DNA of 64,000 nt from Chlorobaculum sp. 24CR (lineage in GTDB: Bacteria > Bacteroidota > Chlorobiia > Chlorobiales > Chlorobiaceae): NCBI RefSeq assembly GCF_004118635.1, contig NZ_SDGU01000052.1, positions 1-64,000 of the forward strand. Reading direction: 5' to 3'. The translations under genes and the position numbers were made by a program. Numbering within the stretch: the stretch's first letter is position 1; each line of letters begins with the position of its first letter. The notes under the pieces are model-generated. The model was given only the letters and a program-made list of their open reading frames with translations. It was not told where the DNA came from and searched no databases. This document shows, piece by piece, positions 1 to 8,007 of the stretch.

Positions 1-1
1 G

Positions 2-736
2 TGGGGCGGCGAGGTGCTCGTCGGCGACGCCGCCGCCGTGACGCGCTTCGCCTCGCTGGAGCCGATGCCGCTGCCCGGCGGCGACGCGGCGGTGCGGCAG
101 GTGTGGCGCACCGCGCTCGGCTGGCTCCACCGGAGCGGCGTGTCGCCGGAGGGGCTGGAGTGCTTTCGCCAGCCGCAGTCGGCGCAGGTGCTCGAACTGC
201 TCGAAAAAGGGGTCGGCACGGCGGAAAGCTCCGGCTGCGGGCGACTCTTCGACGCCGTAGCCTCGATCTCCGGCCTACGCCACGAAGCGCACTACGAAGG
301 CCAGGCGGCCATCGAGCTGATGCAGGCCGCAGGCGGACGGCTCGCCGACGCGGGTTACAGCTTCGGCTTCGAGCGCCAGCACGGGCGCTGGCTGATGCTC
401 ATTTCGCCGATGCTCCGCGAAATCGCCGCCGCCGTCCGTGCTGGAGCAGGGGCCGCCGAGGTCGCCCAACGCTTCCACCGAACGCTCGTCGGAATGCTTG
501 CGGAAGCAGCGCGCATGGCCAGCCACGAAACCGGCCTGAAAACCGTCGCCCTCAGCGGCGGCGTCTTCCAGAACCAGCTTCTCACCGAAGCCCTTGCGCA
601 CAACCTCGAAAGCGACGGCTACAAAGTGCTCATGCACGAGCAAGTCCCCCCGAACGACGGCAGCCTAAGCCTCGGCCAGGCCGCGATAGGGCGAGAGTTT
701 CTTAAAGGGCGGTATATTGGAGTTTGTAATGGATAA
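2..736 (+). CDS. hypF: HypF C-terminal part (carbamoyltransferase, [NiFe] hydrogenase maturation), cut at left edge
   Basis: HypF makes thiocarbamate on HypE from carbamoyl phosphate, the source of the cyanide ligands of [NiFe] hydrogenases. Only the last 244 or so codons are present; the frame is open from base 2 and begins WGGEVLVGD, typical of the Kae1-like C-terminal half. The motif ALSGGVFQNQLL near the end and the DGSLSLGQA tail are characteristic of HypF. The stop at 734-736 lies inside the left arm of an AT-rich inverted repeat. hypC, hypD and hypE follow on the same strand, so this is the 5' part of a hyp operon. The upstream part (acylphosphatase, zinc fingers, YrdC domain) lies outside the window. 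Confidence 0.93.
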   Translation, partial: WGGEVLVGDAAAVTRFASLEPMPLPGGDAAVRQVWRTALGWLHRSGVSPEGLECFRQPQSAQVLELLEKGVGTAESSGCGRLFDAVASISGLRHEAHYEGQAAIELMQAAGGRLADAGYSFGFERQHGRWLMLISPMLREIAAAVRAGAGAAEVAQRFHRTLVGMLAEAARMASHETGLKTVALSGGVFQNQLLTEALAHNLESDGYKVLMHEQVPPNDGSLSLGQAAIGREFLKGRYIGVCNG

Positions 737-760
737 TGGATAATTGACAATGGATAATGA
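727..760. repeat. Left arm of 34-bp inverted repeat around the four-helix-bundle gene
   Basis: This 34-bp AT-rich sequence, built from TAATGGATAA-like units, matches the reverse complement of 1151-1184 at 31 of 34 positions when aligned by eye. It contains the stop codon of hypF and the start codon of the enclosed gene. A related solo copy lies at 14009-14039. Confidence 0.85.
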
Positions 761-1143
761 AAGAAATGGGAAGCAAGAGTGGGGTAAATCGGGTTAAAGA
801 GCTTTCTTTTGAATTTGCGATTCGTATAGTAAAACTCACGCAGTTTCTGGAGCAGGAGAAAAAGGCATATGTTTTGAGCAGGCAACTCCTGAAATCCGGT
901 ACTGCAATAGGGGCCCTTGTGCGTGAGGCGGAACATGCTGAAAGCAAGGCTGATTTTATTCATAAAATGGCCATCGCACTTAAAGAGGCCAATGAGACAG
1001 ACTATTGGGTCGAGCTTCTCTACCAGTCGCAACTCCTTGAAAAGCAAGGCTTTGATTCGATAAAATCGGATATTGTCGAATTGCTGAAACTTCTGACAGC
1101 TATTATCAAGTCATCAAAAAGGAATCCACCCGAAAGCAATTGA
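757..1143 (+). CDS. Four-helix-bundle protein (S23/Avd-like family)
   Basis: This 128-residue, mostly helical protein has the look of the four-helix-bundle family first described as products of intervening sequences in 23S rRNA genes and related to Avd of diversity-generating retroelements. Visible family features are the ELSFEFAIRIVKLTQFL first helix, the RQLLKSGTAIGALVREAEHAES turn and the ALKEANETDYWVELL helix. The biochemical role is not known. The gene is less GC-rich than hypF or hypC and sits between them, bracketed by near-perfect 34-bp inverted repeats, so it looks like inserted cargo. The ATG at 757 lies inside the left repeat; a second ATG four codons on is possible. No reverse transcriptase or rRNA gene is nearby. 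Confidence 0.82.
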   Translation: MKEMGSKSGVNRVKELSFEFAIRIVKLTQFLEQEKKAYVLSRQLLKSGTAIGALVREAEHAESKADFIHKMAIALKEANETDYWVELLYQSQLLEKQGFDSIKSDIVELLKLLTAIIKSSKRNPPESN

Positions 1144-1150
1144 GTTCAAA

Positions 1151-1184
1151 TCATTATCAATTATCAACTATCCATTATCCATTA
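1151..1184. repeat. Right arm of 34-bp inverted repeat around the four-helix-bundle gene
   Basis: This is the inverted partner of 727-760 (31 of 34 positions identical as reverse complement). It ends 5 bp before the hypC start codon, so the unit 727-1184 fits exactly between hypF and hypC. Confidence 0.85.
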
Positions 1185-1189
1185 ATATC

Positions 1190-1429
1190 ATGTGCTTGGC
1201 AATCCCCGGAAAACTCATAGAAATCCGCGAAGAGAATGGCCTCAAAATGGGCACGGTGGACATCAGCGGCGCGCTGACGAAAGCGTGCCTTGAGTACGTG
1301 CCGGAGATCGCCATCGGTCAGTACACCATCGTCCACGCGGGTTTCGCGCTGAAGATCATCGATGAGGAGGAAGCTGCCGAAAGCCTCAAGCTCTGGGACG
1401 AGCTGATGCGCGCGCAGCGCGACGGATGA
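1190..1429 (+). CDS. hypC: HypC, hydrogenase maturation chaperone
   Basis: HypC carries the Fe(CN)2CO precursor with HypD to the hydrogenase large subunit. The 79-residue product begins MCLAIPGKL, and the Cys at position 2 (exposed after Met removal) is the essential iron ligand. It has the usual length and the OB-like AGFALKIID segment. It lies just downstream of the inserted four-helix-bundle unit and upstream of hypD. Its TGA stop is the first codon of a 28-bp repeat also found after pyrH. Confidence 0.95.
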   Translation: MCLAIPGKLIEIREENGLKMGTVDISGALTKACLEYVPEIAIGQYTIVHAGFALKIIDEEEAAESLKLWDELMRAQRDG

Positions 1430-1454
1430 ATTATGAATGTTGAATTATGAATTG
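1427..1454. repeat. 28-bp AT-rich repeat, copy 1 (after hypC)
   Basis: Starting with the hypC stop codon, this stretch of TGAATTATGAATGTTGAAT-type units is identical at 27 of 28 positions to 19282-19309 after pyrH. In both places a GGGC...GCCC hairpin with a T-run follows about 10 bp later. Confidence 0.8.
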
Positions 1455-1464
1455 AATGTTCCGT

Positions 1465-1494
1465 AGGGGCAGAACTATGTGTCTGCCCTTTTCC
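1465..1494 (+). terminator. Intrinsic terminator after hypC
   Basis: A hairpin with arms GGGCAGA (1467-1473) and TCTGCCC (1482-1488) is followed by TTTTCC. It would separate hypF-hypC from hypD or attenuate between them. Confidence 0.65.
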
Positions 1495-1543
1495 TGCGAA
1501 AAAATTTTGATGTGCGCACTGCTTTTTCTCTTGCCCCGACATG

Positions 1544-1641
1544 TCGGGGGGTCCGACGAAGTCGGGCGAAGAATCCAGAGAGTCTCGTAACATATTTCAA
1601 TTCAGTCAATTATGGTGATGCCTCGAAGAAACTGGATTCTT
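1544..1641. repeat. Palindromic and inverted repeats between hypC and hypD
   Basis: A perfect palindrome CCCCGACATGTCGGGG begins near 1544. Then AAGAATCCAG (1569-1578) is repeated inverted as CTGGATTCTT (1632-1641). The right arm continues into a TTCAGAATGACAG sequence of the kind found again near 61612. The spacing and palindromes suggest a small non-coding mobile or REP-like element; no gene is seen here. Confidence 0.6.
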
Positions 1642-1702
1642 CACTTCGTTCAGAATGACAGAACTGAAACGTGCATAATTTATTCAATCCCCCTGACCGC
1701 CC

Positions 1703-2791
1703 ATGAAATTCATCGACGAATATCGCGATCCGGCTCGCGCCCGTGCTTTGCTTGACCGCATTCGGCAGGTGGCGCGGCGGGAGTGGACGATCATGGAGAT
1801 TTGCGGCGGGCAGACCCACTCGATCATGCGCAACGGCATCGACCAGCTTCTGCCGCCGAACGTGCAGCTCGTTCACGGGCCGGGGTGTCCGGTGTGCGTG
1901 ACGCCGCTGGAGACTATCGAGCGGGCGCTGGCGATTGCCGCTATGCCGGGGGTGATCCTCACGAGTTTCGGCGACATGCTCCGCGTGCCCGGCAGCGAGA
2001 AAGACCTCTTCATGGCGCGAAGCGAGGGGGCGGATGTGCGCATCGTCTTTTCGCCGCTCGAAGCGTTGCAGATCGCACGTGACCATCCCGAAAAAGAGGT
2101 GGTGTTTCTCGCCGTCGGCTTCGAGACTACCGCTCCGGCCAACGCGATGGCCGTCCGGCAGGCGGCGCGGGAGGGACTCTCGAACTTCAGCGAACTCGTG
2201 AGCCAGGTGATGGTGCCTCCGGCCATGCGGGCGATTCTTTCGTCGCCCGGCAACCGGGTGCAGGGGTTCCTCGCCGCCGGGCACGTCTGCGCCATCATGG
2301 GGTACGAGGAGTACGAGCCGGTTGCGGCGGAGTTCGGCGTGCCGATTGTGCCCGCCGGGTTCGAGCCGGTCGATCTGCTCGACGGCATCCTCAAGGTGGT
2401 CGAGATGCTCGAAGCGGGGCGCAGCGGCGTCGTCAACGCTTACGGGCGCGTGGTGAGTCGCGAGGGCAACCCCGAAGCGCGGCGGGTGATGCAGGAGGTG
2501 TTCGAGGTGGCCGACCGCCCGTGGCGCGGCATCGGCATCATTCCGCAAAGCGGCCTCGTGCTGCGCCCAGAGTTCGCCCGCTTCGACGCCGAAAAGCGCT
2601 TCAACGTAGGCCACATCGCCCCGCAGGAGTCCCCCCTCTGCCACAGCGGCGAGGTGCTGCAAGGCCACCTCAAACCCTCCGACTGCCCAGCCTTCGGCCA
2701 CGAATGCACCCCGCAAACCCCGCTTGGCGCAACGATGGTCTCCAGCGAAGGAGCCTGCGCTGCGTATTATCGCTATCACCGCAAAAGCTGA
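1703..2791 (+). CDS. hypD: HypD, Fe-S hydrogenase maturation protein
   Basis: HypD is the redox-active [4Fe-4S] scaffold on which, with HypC and HypE, the Fe(CN)2CO group of [NiFe] hydrogenase is assembled. The 362-residue product shows the family motifs: [10 protein letters not shown] near residue 33, GPGCPVC near 60, [10 protein letters not shown] near 145 and the C-terminal [12 protein letters not shown] cluster-binding region. The length is normal. The start MKFIDEY is the family start. The TGA at 2789-2791 is followed by only 14 bp before the inserted TIR gene. Confidence 0.96.
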   Translation: MKFIDEYRDPARARALLDRIRQVARREWTIMEICGGQTHSIMRNGIDQLLPPNVQLVHGPGCPVCVTPLETIERALAIAAMPGVILTSFGDMLRVPGSEKDLFMARSEGADVRIVFSPLEALQIARDHPEKEVVFLAVGFETTAPANAMAVRQAAREGLSNFSELVSQVMVPPAMRAILSSPGNRVQGFLAAGHVCAIMGYEEYEPVAAEFGVPIVPAGFEPVDLLDGILKVVEMLEAGRSGVVNAYGRVVSREGNPEARRVMQEVFEVADRPWRGIGIIPQSGLVLRPEFARFDAEKRFNVGHIAPQESPLCHSGEVLQGHLKPSDCPAFGHECTPQTPLGATMVSSEGACAAYYRYHRKS

Positions 2792-2805
2792 TAAAGGAGG
2801 ATTTT

Positions 2806-4086
2806 ATGGGAAATATTCTGACGAAAGAATTGCTCCTGAGATCGGTGGAGGAATGGAATAAGGCGAGGGATGCAAATCCAGAACTGAAGCCTGACTTGAG
2901 TGGGACAGACCTCCACAGGACAGACCTCCGTGGAGTAAATTTCAGGGGCGCTGACCTTCGTGTGACAGACCTCAGCGAAGCTGACCTTCGGTGGGCAGAC
3001 CTTGGCGATTCAGACCTCCGTGGAGCATATCTCTGTAGGGTAAACTTAAGCGAGGCAAATCTCAGCAAGGTAGATATGAGCTACGTATTTTTCAAAAGAG
3101 GGGCCGATGGTGTATTGGGAGGTGTTAAAAAAGATAGGATTTATGGAACTGATCTAACCGGAGCGAACCTTCATGCTGCATTCATGCCCGAAGCTAATCT
3201 TAATACGGCTCATCTTCAAGGTGCAGACCTCAGTGATGCACTTCTCAGTGGAGCTAACCTCAGCGGAGTAAACTTTGTAGATGCAGACCTGAACAAAGTG
3301 CGCCTTCACGGGGCAGACCTTCAAGGTGCAATCCTCATCCGAACAAAGCTTATAGAGGCAGACCTAAGCTCGGCAGAAATCAAAGGAGCAATCCTCAGCG
3401 AAGCAAATTTCAGCAGAGCAGCAGTTGACAATACAACCTTCGGAGCAGTTGATCTCAGCAGTGTTATAGGGCTGGATACTTTACGACACAAAGGCCCATC
3501 AACTATCGGAATCGATACCATTTACGCATCGAATGGCAACATACCGGAAGTCTTTCTACGAGGATGTGGTGTGCCGGATAACTTCATCGATTACGCCCGT
3601 TCACTGACAGCCAAGGCCTTTGATTACTACTCATGCTTCATCAGCCATAGCACTTCGGATAAGGTTTTTGCGGATCGTCTCCATGCCGACCTTCAGGCTA
3701 AAGGTGTTCGGTGCTGGTATGCTCCGCATGACATGGAGGGTGGCGAACATATCGATACCCAGATTGATCGGGCGATAAAAGTCCATGAAAAGGTGCTTCT
3801 TGTGCTTTCTGAGAGCAGTATCAACAGCAACTGGGTGAAACGGGAAATCGCCAAAGCGGTCAAGCGTGAAGAAGCCGAAGGCAAACGAGTGCTGTTTCCC
3901 ATCAGCCTTGTTGAGTTCAGCACACTTGAACAGTGGGAGTTTGTTGACAGCAAGGGCCGGGATTTGTCGGAAGAGATCAGGAAATTCTACATCCCGAACT
4001 TCAAGGGATGGGAAAATGACAATTCTCTTTACACGACGGAGTTCGACAAGTTGCTGAAAGCGTTCAAGGATAAAAGCAAACAATAA
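2806..4086 (+). CDS. Pentapeptide-repeat/TIR-domain fusion protein, candidate defence gene
   Basis: The 426-residue product has two parts. Residues about 28-225 are pentapeptide repeats of the A(D/N)LxX type (GADLRVTDLSEADLRWADL and many more), which fold as a right-handed beta helix. Residues about 272-400 are a TIR domain: DYYSCFISHSTSDK, then RCWYAPHDMEGG, then SESSINSNWVKREI, where Glu347 falls at the catalytic position of TIR NADases such as SARM1. A strong AAAGGAGG lies at 2793-2800, six bases before the ATG at 2806. The gene is visibly poorer in GC than hypD and hypE, between which it sits, and has no link to hydrogenase maturation. TIR proteins of bacteria often act in phage defence by depleting NAD; that role is inferred here. 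There is no obvious partner sensor gene. Confidence 0.9.
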   Translation: MGNILTKELLLRSVEEWNKARDANPELKPDLSGTDLHRTDLRGVNFRGADLRVTDLSEADLRWADLGDSDLRGAYLCRVNLSEANLSKVDMSYVFFKRGADGVLGGVKKDRIYGTDLTGANLHAAFMPEANLNTAHLQGADLSDALLSGANLSGVNFVDADLNKVRLHGADLQGAILIRTKLIEADLSSAEIKGAILSEANFSRAAVDNTTFGAVDLSSVIGLDTLRHKGPSTIGIDTIYASNGNIPEVFLRGCGVPDNFIDYARSLTAKAFDYYSCFISHSTSDKVFADRLHADLQAKGVRCWYAPHDMEGGEHIDTQIDRAIKVHEKVLLVLSESSINSNWVKREIAKAVKREEAEGKRVLFPISLVEFSTLEQWEFVDSKGRDLSEEIRKFYIPNFKGWENDNSLYTTEFDKLLKAFKDKSKQ

Positions 4087-4107
4087 CCGATTCAATCCCA
4101 TACATCC

Positions 4108-5142
4108 ATGCAACTGAGCTGCCCTTCGCCGATTCTTCGGCATGAAACCGTTCAGATGGCTCATGGCGCGGGCGGTCGCCTCTCGCAGGAGTTGACGGCG
4201 CGGGTGTTCATGCCGCATCTCGGCAATCCGGTGCTCGACCAGCTCGACGATCAGGCGCGGTTCGAGGCCGAGCCGGGGCGCATTGCGTTCACTACCGACA
4301 CCTACGTCGTCTCGCCGATCTTTTTCCCCGGCGGGAACATCGGCGACCTGGCGGTTAACGGCACGGTGAACGACCTCGCCGTCGGCGGCGCGGTGCCGCG
4401 CTACCTCAGCGCCGGGTTCGTGCTCGAAGAGGGACTTCCGCTCGCCGACCTCGAACGCATCGTTGCGAGCATGGCCGAAGCTGCGCGGAAGGCCGGGGTG
4501 GTGATCGCGTGCGGCGACACCAAGGTGGTGCAGAAAGGGCAGTGCGACCGGATTTTCATCAACACCTCCGGCGTCGGCTTCATCCCGCCGGGGCGCGACG
4601 TATCGTGCCGCAACCTCCGGCCCGGCGACGCGGTTATCCTCTCCGGTACCATCGGCGACCACGGCATGGCGATCCTCACCACCCGTGAAGGCCTCTCCTT
4701 CCAGAGCCGCATCCAGACCGACTCCGCCGCCCTGAACGGCCTCGTCGCCGAAGTGCTCGGCGCAGCAAACGTCCACGCCATGCGCGACCCCACGCGCGGC
4801 GGCGTCGCGGCGACGCTCAACGAGCTGGCGAACTCATCCTCCGTCGGCATCGAACTCGCCGAAGCCGCGATTCCCGTGCGCGAAGAGGTGCGCGGAGCCG
4901 CCGAACTCCTCGGCATCGACCCGCTCACCATCGCCAATGAAGGCAAAATGCTCGCCGTCGTTCCCGCCGCCGAAGCCGACTCAGCGCTCGCCGCCATGCG
5001 CGCGCACGAGCACGGACGCGACGCCGCGATTATCGGCAAAGTCACCGAAGAGCACCCCGGCATGGTGGTGATGCGCACGCCATTCGGCAGCCGCCGTATT
5101 GTCGAAATGCCGCTCGGCGAGCAGTTGCCGCGGATTTGCTGA
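4108..5142 (+). CDS. hypE: HypE, cyanide-synthesising hydrogenase maturation protein
   Basis: HypE dehydrates the thiocarboxamide placed by HypF on its C-terminal Cys to a thiocyanate and passes CN to the HypCD complex. The 344-residue product starts with the MAHGAGGRLSQEL region, has the PurM-like FTTDTYVVSPIFFPGGNIGDLAVNG-type ATP-binding segment, the MRDPTRGGVA motif, and ends in PRIC with the essential terminal Cys. The family start is usually near MAHGAGG, so the 15 or so extra N-terminal residues may be real or reflect a later start. It follows the TIR gene by 21 bp. Confidence 0.95.
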   Translation: MQLSCPSPILRHETVQMAHGAGGRLSQELTARVFMPHLGNPVLDQLDDQARFEAEPGRIAFTTDTYVVSPIFFPGGNIGDLAVNGTVNDLAVGGAVPRYLSAGFVLEEGLPLADLERIVASMAEAARKAGVVIACGDTKVVQKGQCDRIFINTSGVGFIPPGRDVSCRNLRPGDAVILSGTIGDHGMAILTTREGLSFQSRIQTDSAALNGLVAEVLGAANVHAMRDPTRGGVAATLNELANSSSVGIELAEAAIPVREEVRGAAELLGIDPLTIANEGKMLAVVPAAEADSALAAMRAHEHGRDAAIIGKVTEEHPGMVVMRTPFGSRRIVEMPLGEQLPRIC

Positions 5143-5147
5143 GAAGA

Positions 5148-5256
5148 AGAAAAAGACTTCAAAGACAAAGGGACAGCAAGGACAACAATGCCGGGAGAAT
5201 CGATCTTTTTTTCTTCGTCCCTGAAGTCCTTGCAGTCCCTGTTGTCCTTTCTTTGC
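5148..5256. repeat. Palindromic element upstream of the aldolase gene, copy 1
   Basis: The two arms (5148-5188 and 5215-5256) are imperfect inverted repeats made of GTCC-containing units about 9 bp long (GTCCCTGAAGTCCTTGCAG...). The centre reads ACAATGCCGGGAGAATCGAT and is nearly the same as the centre of 6357-6465 on the other side of the gene. No gene lies here. Confidence 0.75.
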
Positions 5257-5327
5257 GAACCCGCAGGGCTTGTCGATTGTTTGGGAATCGTGCAGGTGCA
5301 ACGAATGCAAAACGAGAGGAGGATTGT

Positions 5328-6350
5328 ATGGACACGCAGAAACTGAGCGCGGTGGCCTCCGCCATTGTGTCGCACGCAAAGGGAGTTCTTGCGGCTGATG
5401 AAAGCTCGCCGACCATCAAAAAACGGTTCGATTCCATCGACGTCGAGTCCACGGAGCCGACCCGTCGGCGGTATCGTGAAATTCTGTTTACGACCGAAGG
5501 GATCGAGCAAGAGATCGGGGGCGTCATTCTGTTCGATGAAACTATCCGCCAGTCCACCCTTGACGGCGTTCCTTTCCCGAAATTGCTTGCGGAGCGCGGC
5601 ATCGTGCCCGGCATCAAGGTGGACAGGGGAGCCAGGGCGCTGGCTTGTTATCCCGGCGAAAAGGTGACCGAGGGGCTGGACGGCTTGCGTGACCGGCTCG
5701 TCGAGTACCGGGAGCTTGGGGCCGGATTCGCGAAGTGGCGGGCCGTCATCGAGATCGACGAGCACGATGCGCCGTCGCCGTTCGGCATCCGCGCGAACGC
5801 CCACGCGCTGGCGCGTTACGCCGCGCTGTGTCAGGAGGAGGGGCTGGTGCCGATTGTCGAGCCGGAGGTGCTCATGGACGGCGGGCACGGCATCGAGCGC
5901 TGCGAGGAGGTGACGTCGAGGGTGCTCGAAGCGGTGTTCAGCGAACTCGACGCGCATCGCGTGCTCTTCGAGGGAATGCTGCTGAAGCCGAACATGGTGA
6001 TCGCGGGCAAGCAGTGCTTCCGCCAGAACAGCCCGGAGGAGGTTGCCGAAGCCACGATTCGCTGCCTGAACCGTTACGTTCCGGCAGCCGTGCCGGGCAT
6101 CGTGTTTCTGTCCGGCGGCCAGAAGGCCGAGGAGGCCACCGCCAATCTCAACGCCATGAACAAGATGGGGCGTCGCCCCTGGGAGGTCAGCTTTTCCTAC
6201 GGACGCGCCCTGCAAGCTCCCGTGCTGGCTGCCTGGAAAGGTCAGGAGAGCAACGTTGCCGCCGCGCAACAGGCGCTGAAGAAACGCGCCCGCCTCAACG
6301 GCTTGGCCCGCGAGGGAAAGTATTCGCCAGCGATGGAGGCTGAGGCGTGA
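5328..6350 (+). CDS. Class I fructose-bisphosphate aldolase
   Basis: The enzyme interconverts fructose 1,6-bisphosphate with DHAP and glyceraldehyde 3-phosphate; in green sulfur bacteria it would serve gluconeogenesis after the reductive TCA cycle. The 340-residue product follows the eukaryote-type class I family: LAADESSPTIKKRF near residue 22, GVILFDETIRQ near 65, KVDRGA near 91, EPEVLMDGGH near 177 and LLKPNMVIAGK near 218, where the Lys is the Schiff-base residue. The ATG at 5328 follows a GAGAGGAGG ribosome-binding site. Related palindromic repeats flank the gene on both sides. Confidence 0.92.
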   Translation: MDTQKLSAVASAIVSHAKGVLAADESSPTIKKRFDSIDVESTEPTRRRYREILFTTEGIEQEIGGVILFDETIRQSTLDGVPFPKLLAERGIVPGIKVDRGARALACYPGEKVTEGLDGLRDRLVEYRELGAGFAKWRAVIEIDEHDAPSPFGIRANAHALARYAALCQEEGLVPIVEPEVLMDGGHGIERCEEVTSRVLEAVFSELDAHRVLFEGMLLKPNMVIAGKQCFRQNSPEEVAEATIRCLNRYVPAAVPGIVFLSGGQKAEEATANLNAMNKMGRRPWEVSFSYGRALQAPVLAAWKGQESNVAAAQQALKKRARLNGLAREGKYSPAMEAEA

Positions 6351-6356
6351 AGAGAT

Positions 6357-6465
6357 GAGTGAAGGACAGAAAGGACTTCAGGGACTCAAAGAACTACAAT
6401 GCCGCGAGCATCGATTTTCTCTCTTTGACTTTTGAGTCCCTGCTGTCCCTGAAGTCCTTTTTATT
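6357..6465. repeat. Palindromic element downstream of the aldolase gene, copy 2
   Basis: AAAGGACTTCAGGGAC (6370-6385) and its exact reverse complement at 6445-6460 form a 16-bp stem. The central sequence ACAATGCCGCGAGCATCGAT matches copy 1 at 5148-5256 in the same orientation. The hairpin with its trailing T-rich stretch could also act as a terminator. Confidence 0.75.
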
Positions 6466-6598
6466 TTTCCAGCCCATCTCTAACCCTGACGTGCCAAAAA
6501 AATACACCATCCTCAGCGGCGGGCCGGTTTGCATCGGGGAAGGGAATATTCTATTTTGAGCGGTGTTACCAGACTTTTCAAACCGAAAGTACAATGCA

Positions 6599-7186
6599 AT
6601 GATACGATATATTTCAAGGGTATTTCCCTTTCTGATGGCGCTCGTCATGCTGAGCGGGTGCGGTTACAATACGATTCAGCAGAACGAAGAGGCGGTCAAT
6701 CGCGCGTGGGGCGACCTCGAATCGCAGCTTCAGCGCCGTTCCGACCTGGTGCCGAACCTCGTCGCCACGGTGAAGGGGGCGGCAAATTTCGAGAAGGAGA
6801 CGCTTCAGGCGGTCGTCGAGGCCCGCGCCAAGGCGAGCTCCATCCAGCTCACGCCGGAGATGCTCAGCGATCCCGACGCCATGGCGAAGTTCCAGGCGGC
6901 GCAGGGCCAGCTCTCATCCTCGCTGTCGCGTCTCCTCGTCACCGTCGAGCGCTATCCCGACCTGAAGGCGACGCAGAATTTCCGCGACTTGCAGGTGCAG
7001 CTCGAAGGCACGGAGAACCGTATCAGCGTTGCCCGCCAGCGCTATAACGAAGCGGCGCAGGTTTTCAACACCTCGATCCGCATTTTCCCGAACTCCATCA
7101 CCAACAGCGTGGCGCTCAAGCTGAAGCCGAAGGCCTACTTCAAGGCGGACGAGGCGGCCAAAGTCGTGCCGCAGGTGAAATTCTGA
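6599..7186 (+). CDS. lemA: LemA family lipoprotein
   Basis: A 195-residue LemA family protein. It opens with a signal sequence ending in the lipobox LSGC, and the mature part begins [26 protein letters not shown], the family's first long helix, followed by [11 protein letters not shown] and a helical core with the NxxxxxYN segment. The role of LemA is unclear; it is usually encoded beside TPM-domain membrane proteins, as here. The ATG at 6599 is chosen because it starts the signal peptide. The next gene begins 1 bp after its stop. Confidence 0.92.
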   Translation: MIRYISRVFPFLMALVMLSGCGYNTIQQNEEAVNRAWGDLESQLQRRSDLVPNLVATVKGAANFEKETLQAVVEARAKASSIQLTPEMLSDPDAMAKFQAAQGQLSSSLSRLLVTVERYPDLKATQNFRDLQVQLEGTENRISVARQRYNEAAQVFNTSIRIFPNSITNSVALKLKPKAYFKADEAAKVVPQVKF

Positions 7187-7187
7187 T

Positions 7188-7979
7188 ATGGCTGTTACCC
7201 TCAACAGATCACGCTGGCTGCCCTCCGTTCTCTTTGCGCTGGCGCTCCTGCTGGCGAGCGCTCCGCTCATGGCGGCTTTTCCGCCCGTGCCCGCGCTGAA
7301 GCAGCGGGTGAACGATTATGCCGGAATGATTTCGCCGCAGGCTCGGCAGCAGATCGAGCAGAAGCTTGCCGCGCTCGAAGCCGAGGACGGCACGCAGATC
7401 GCGATGCTCACGGTGCCGTCGCTCGAAGGCGAGCCGATCGAGGAGTTCTCGATCCGGGTCGCCGAGGCGTGGAAGCTCGGCGACGAAAAACGTGATAACG
7501 GCGTCTTGCTCATTGTCTCGAAGGGCGACCGCAAGGTGCGCATCGAGGTTGGCTATGGCCTGGAGGGGACGTTGACCGATCTCGAATCGGGCCGGATTAT
7601 TCGCGGCGTCATCCAGCCTGCGTTCAAAAGCGGGGATTTCGACGCGGGTTTCACCGGCGCGGCTGACGCGCTCGTTGCGGCGGTGAAGGGCGAGTACAAG
7701 GCCGAACCCAAAAAGGGTGATAAAGACAAGCCGTCGGCTCTGGTGGTGCTCATCATCCTTGCCGTGCTGTTTTTCTATCTCCGCATGTTCGGCGGTCGCC
7801 ACCACGGCGGGCCGTTCGTCTCCGGCGGTTTTCCGGGGCCGGGCGGCGGTATCTTCACCTCCGGCGGCGGTGGTGGATTCAGCGGCGGTGGCGGTGGTGG
7901 ATTCAGCGGCGGTGGCGGGGGTGGATTCAGCGGCGGTGGCGGCGGCTTCGGCGGCGGAGGAGCGTCGGGCGACTGGTAA
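7188..7979 (+). CDS. TPM-domain membrane protein (YgcG family) with Gly-rich tail
   Basis: The 263-residue product has a signal peptide ending near ASAPLMA, a TPM (TLP18.3/Psb32/MOLO-1) domain at about residues 35-165 (LKQRVNDYAGMISPQARQQI; VGYGLEGTLTD), a transmembrane helix near 185-200 and a C-terminal tail made almost only of Gly, Ser and Phe. The tail is encoded by a 24-bp tandem repeat (GGGGGGFS units, about three copies) near 7857-7950. It is coupled to lemA and to a second TPM gene, the usual arrangement for this family. The function is not established. Confidence 0.9.
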   Translation: MAVTLNRSRWLPSVLFALALLLASAPLMAAFPPVPALKQRVNDYAGMISPQARQQIEQKLAALEAEDGTQIAMLTVPSLEGEPIEEFSIRVAEAWKLGDEKRDNGVLLIVSKGDRKVRIEVGYGLEGTLTDLESGRIIRGVIQPAFKSGDFDAGFTGAADALVAAVKGEYKAEPKKGDKDKPSALVVLIILAVLFFYLRMFGGRHHGGPFVSGGFPGPGGGIFTSGGGGGFSGGGGGGFSGGGGGGFSGGGGGFGGGGASGDW

Positions 7980-8007
7980 GGCAACGAACTCCATTCCGGA
8001 AAAAAGC

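Noticed and set aside
727-1184. A diversity-generating retroelement because of the Avd-like four-helix-bundle gene
   Set aside because: No reverse transcriptase gene and no template/variable repeat pair is present nearby.
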